This document shows positions 61,902 to 64,000 of a stretch of 64,000 bases of DNA, in pieces (positions within the stretch are counted from its first letter, which is position 1; the number at the start of each line of letters is the position of its first letter). The position numbers and the translations under genes were made by a program. The notes below the pieces were generated by a model. That model was not told the DNA's origin. It worked only from the letters and a program-made list of their open reading frames with translations, and did not search any database. Origin of the DNA: Marinicella algicola (GTDB lineage Bacteria; Pseudomonadota; Gammaproteobacteria; Xanthomonadales; Marinicellaceae); NCBI RefSeq assembly GCF_028401385.1, contig NZ_JAQOMR010000001.1, forward strand, positions 1,862,501 through 1,926,500, read 5' to 3'.

Positions 61902-64000
61902 TCAATTGCCGCATGAATAGACACCATTCCCGCCTGCACCGCAGAGATGGCGGCGCAGCTTTAGGTCATCAACGATTACAATGTCAGCATCCCTGGCAGG
62001 TAATTCCGACTGTGTACCACTGCTTCCCGGCATCGAGAGTTGGCCGAAAACACCCTGTTCCTGTTCGCCCAGATCACCGGCAGAGCCAGTCTCAAGCAGT
62101 GCACTGCCATAGATCATGTTCGCATCATTTGTCTTGACGAAAACCACATCGGACAATGCGTAAAGTTCGGGGTAATGACCGTCACCTGGCGGCACCCAGA
62201 CGGTTTCAAAATCCCAACCGGCATATGAGCTGGCGGAGTGCGCCTGAGCGGTGGTCAGGCCTTTCCCTTCGAAGTAGTATCTATTCCCGGTACTCTTGCT
62301 CTTTCCGGTCGTATATGTGTCGAAATAGGATTGCTCGATCCTGCCACCGTCATGAAACCCCACCAGCCCGCCGACATTGTTTTTGCCCTTGAGTTTGCCT
62401 GTCGCATAGGATTGCTCGATCGTGCCGCCGGACTGCCACCCCACCAGCCCGCCGATCTTACCTTTGCCCGCGACTGTAGCCGTCGCATAGGATTGCGTGA
62501 TCGTGCCGAGGTTCATATATCCCACCAGCCCGCCGACCTCCTCACCCCCGGCTAAGACCCTACCCGTCGCATAGGATTGCTCGACCGTGCCATCTTCGTA
62601 CATCCGCCCCACCAGCCCGCCGACATAAGAGCGCAGGCCCCCGAATTGGCCCGTCGCATAGGAGGCGGAGATCGTGCCGCCACTCTGCCATCCCACCAGC
62701 CCGCCGACACTTTCCTTACCCGTGACAGTGCCCGTTACATAGGATTGCATGATCGTGCCGTAGTTCAGATGCCCAACCAGCCCGCCGACTGTCAAGAAAC
62801 CCGTTACGCTGCCGTCTTCAAGGCCAATATCGCGGATAACACCACCACCTCCCGAATAGGCAACCATCACATGACCAAACAGGCCAACATAATCCATCGG
62901 GGCCTCGATCGTCAGGTCGCTGATCACATGGCCAAGACCTGCAAATGTGCCGGTGAAAATGCTGGAATATTCTTTGCCAATCACCGAAGTGGTATATTTC
63001 TTGCCAGAGGCATCAACATCAACCGCCAGTGCGTAGTTGCCACCAAGGCTGTTGTTAACGCTTTCCAGATCACTGAGTGAATGGATCAGCGTATAGTTGG
63101 TGTCATTCACTTGAAACGTGGCATTGGTGCCTGAAAGCGTGATAGCAGCGCCATTGGCAAGCCAATAATCGCCACCAAATGTCAACGCCAGCCCACCGCT
63201 GTCACCGGTTGCCGTTACATTGGCAGCAACGAAAATGTCGTTGGCGGCGTCCAGCGTCAGCACCGAATTGGACGACCAGTTCACAGCATTGGCAATCGTG
63301 ATATTCCCGTCCTGCGCTCCACCCGATCCCGTTGAGATCGTGACATTGGCACCGGCAAGCGCATTTGTCAGTGTTGTAACATTGATCACACTGTCATTGT
63401 CGCTTGCGGTGAAGCCGCTCGAGGTTTTATCCGCACCATCGGAAACGGTGACATTGTAAGGATCGAGCAGCAGCGTGCCAAAACCTTGCGCGCCAGTGAG
63501 ATCGGCAAAGCCGGTATAAGCCAAGACCGCCTTGCCCGAGACTTCCGCATCGCCACCTTTACCGGTCGCGCCCCTGGCGCTGATGGTTCCGGCAAAATCT
63601 GTCCGCTTGTCAGACCACAAAACCACCGAACCGCCATTGCCGGTGGTGATCGCATCGGCCGAGATCCTGGTATCCGCACTCACCGTCAGCGTTTCAGCCC
63701 GCTGCAACGTGCCCGTACCCTGATAATCGCCACCAATGCGGATGGTGCCGCCACCTGCAAAGCCGGATGCATCAATATTGGCATGGTTGAGGGCCACCTG
63801 AAGGCCGGTCACTTCAATCACGCCGCCTTTGATATTGGCCGATTGATGAGCAGGCGCAGCTGCCGTCTTTTTCGCCCGTGTGGACACCTTGCCGGAAACC
63901 GTGACCTTGCCACCGGCACCACCGCCAAACGTGATCTTGCCATTGCGGCCAGACACACTGCGGGCTTCTGCCACGCCAGACATATTGATGGCATTGCGGG
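61902..64000 (-). CDS. TpsA large exoprotein with GLUG repeats, C-terminal part
   Basis: The C-terminal 699 residues of a secreted two-partner adhesin; the start lies beyond the window. The sequence shows FHA-type beta-helix turns (KITFGGGAGGKVTVSGKVST, SVVLWSDKRTDFAGTISARG), a FGTLLLDPYNVTVSDG motif common in TpsA proteins, and six GLUG repeats. The last residues, HLCGAGGNGVYSCGN, hold a Cys pair 12 residues apart. The signal and TPS domains needed for secretion are not visible. tpsB follows directly, forming an operon. Confidence 0.88.
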   Translation of the reverse strand, partial: RNAINMSGVAEARSVSGRNGKITFGGGAGGKVTVSGKVSTRAKKTAAAPAHQSANIKGGVIEVTGLQVALNHANIDASGFAGGGTIRIGGDYQGTGTLQRAETLTVSADTRISADAITTGNGGSVVLWSDKRTDFAGTISARGATGKGGDAEVSGKAVLAYTGFADLTGAQGFGTLLLDPYNVTVSDGADKTSSGFTASDNDSVINVTTLTNALAGANVTISTGSGGAQDGNITIANAVNWSSNSVLTLDAANDIFVAANVTATGDSGGLALTFGGDYWLANGAAITLSGTNATFQVNDTNYTLIHSLSDLESVNNSLGGNYALAVDVDASGKKYTTSVIGKEYSSIFTGTFAGLGHVISDLTIEAPMDYVGLFGHVMVAYSGGGGVIRDIGLEDGSVTGFLTVGGLVGHLNYGTIMQSYVTGTVTGKESVGGLVGWQSGGTISASYATGQFGGLRSYVGGLVGRMYEDGTVEQSYATGRVLAGGEEVGGLVGYMNLGTITQSYATATVAGKGKIGGLVGWQSGGTIEQSYATGKLKGKNNVGGLVGFHDGGRIEQSYFDTYTTGKSKSTGNRYYFEGKGLTTAQAHSASSYAGWDFETVWVPPGDGHYPELYALSDVVFVKTNDANMIYGSALLETGSAGDLGEQEQGVFGQLSMPGSSGTQSELPARDADIVIVDDLKLRRHLCGAGGNGVYSCGN
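62310..62800 (-). repeat. Six GLUG repeats in TpsA
   Basis: Tandem units of about 24-27 residues of the form VGGLVGxxxxGTIxQSYATG-xVxGK. The GGLVG and SYATG parts recur six times with small changes (SYVTG, SYATA, SYFDT). At DNA level they appear as repeats of CCCACCAGCCCGCCGA and CGTCGCATAGGATTG on the plus strand. Confidence 0.85.

Overview
The window is a 64 kb piece of a chromosome from an alphaproteobacterium of the order Hyphomicrobiales (Rhizobiales). The indications are a permuted two-piece tmRNA gene ending in an AVAA-type tag, the alphaproteobacterial ClpXP adaptor SspB beside it, the polar organiser PopZ, the envelope protein EipB, DUF1127 and DUF4169 small proteins, and the gene order rpsB-tsf-pyrH-frr-uppS-cdsA-rseP-bamA-lpxD-fabZ-lpxA-lpxI-lpxB. 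I cannot name the genus. The TRAP transporter and two large type V adhesins would suit a marine or host-associated lifestyle, but that is inference.

Layout. 1-4.5 kb: end of thyA, ssrA, sspB with two small followers, a HerA/DUF87-type ATPase and an ArsR regulator. 4.5-8.6 kb: mntR and divergent mntH with an MntR-like operator, then murI, trmJ and a glyoxalase-like gene. 8.8-9.9 kb: rplM-rpsI with promoter, leader and terminator. 9.9-23.3 kb: a long minus-strand envelope and translation cluster (lipid A synthesis, BamA, RseP, CdsA, UppS, Frr, PyrH, Tsf, RpsB). 23.5-33.1 kb: eipB, a RidA-like gene, a glycerophosphodiesterase, a FemAB/GNAT-like gene, a HIT gene, a YhaO/YhaN-like phosphoesterase-ATPase pair and an aldo/keto reductase. 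33.2-43.2 kb: valS, popZ, pcm, a secreted Gly/Ala repeat protein, tRNA-Cys, yqaA, an MscS-type channel, an unknown membrane protein and tRNA-Asn.

From about 43.3 kb to the end the content is accessory: an IS6-family element, a giant autotransporter (7.1 kb), the 3' remnant of an oligopeptide ABC ATPase gene fused to a lone IS6 end, the dctBD-dctPQM TRAP dicarboxylate system with a sigma-54 promoter and an upstream palindrome, a second unlike IS6 element, and a two-partner secretion pair (tpsA, cut by the window edge, and tpsB).

A general caution: about 40 single-base insertions or deletions break reading frames here, including in essential genes (rpsI, pyrH, frr, tsf, cdsA, lpxA, valS). In most cases the protein continues without loss in the next frame and the break lies in a short homopolymer. 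I read these as errors of the sequence, not gene decay, and give each gene its full restored span. The amber codon in tpsB and the truncated ABC gene do not fit that pattern and may be real.
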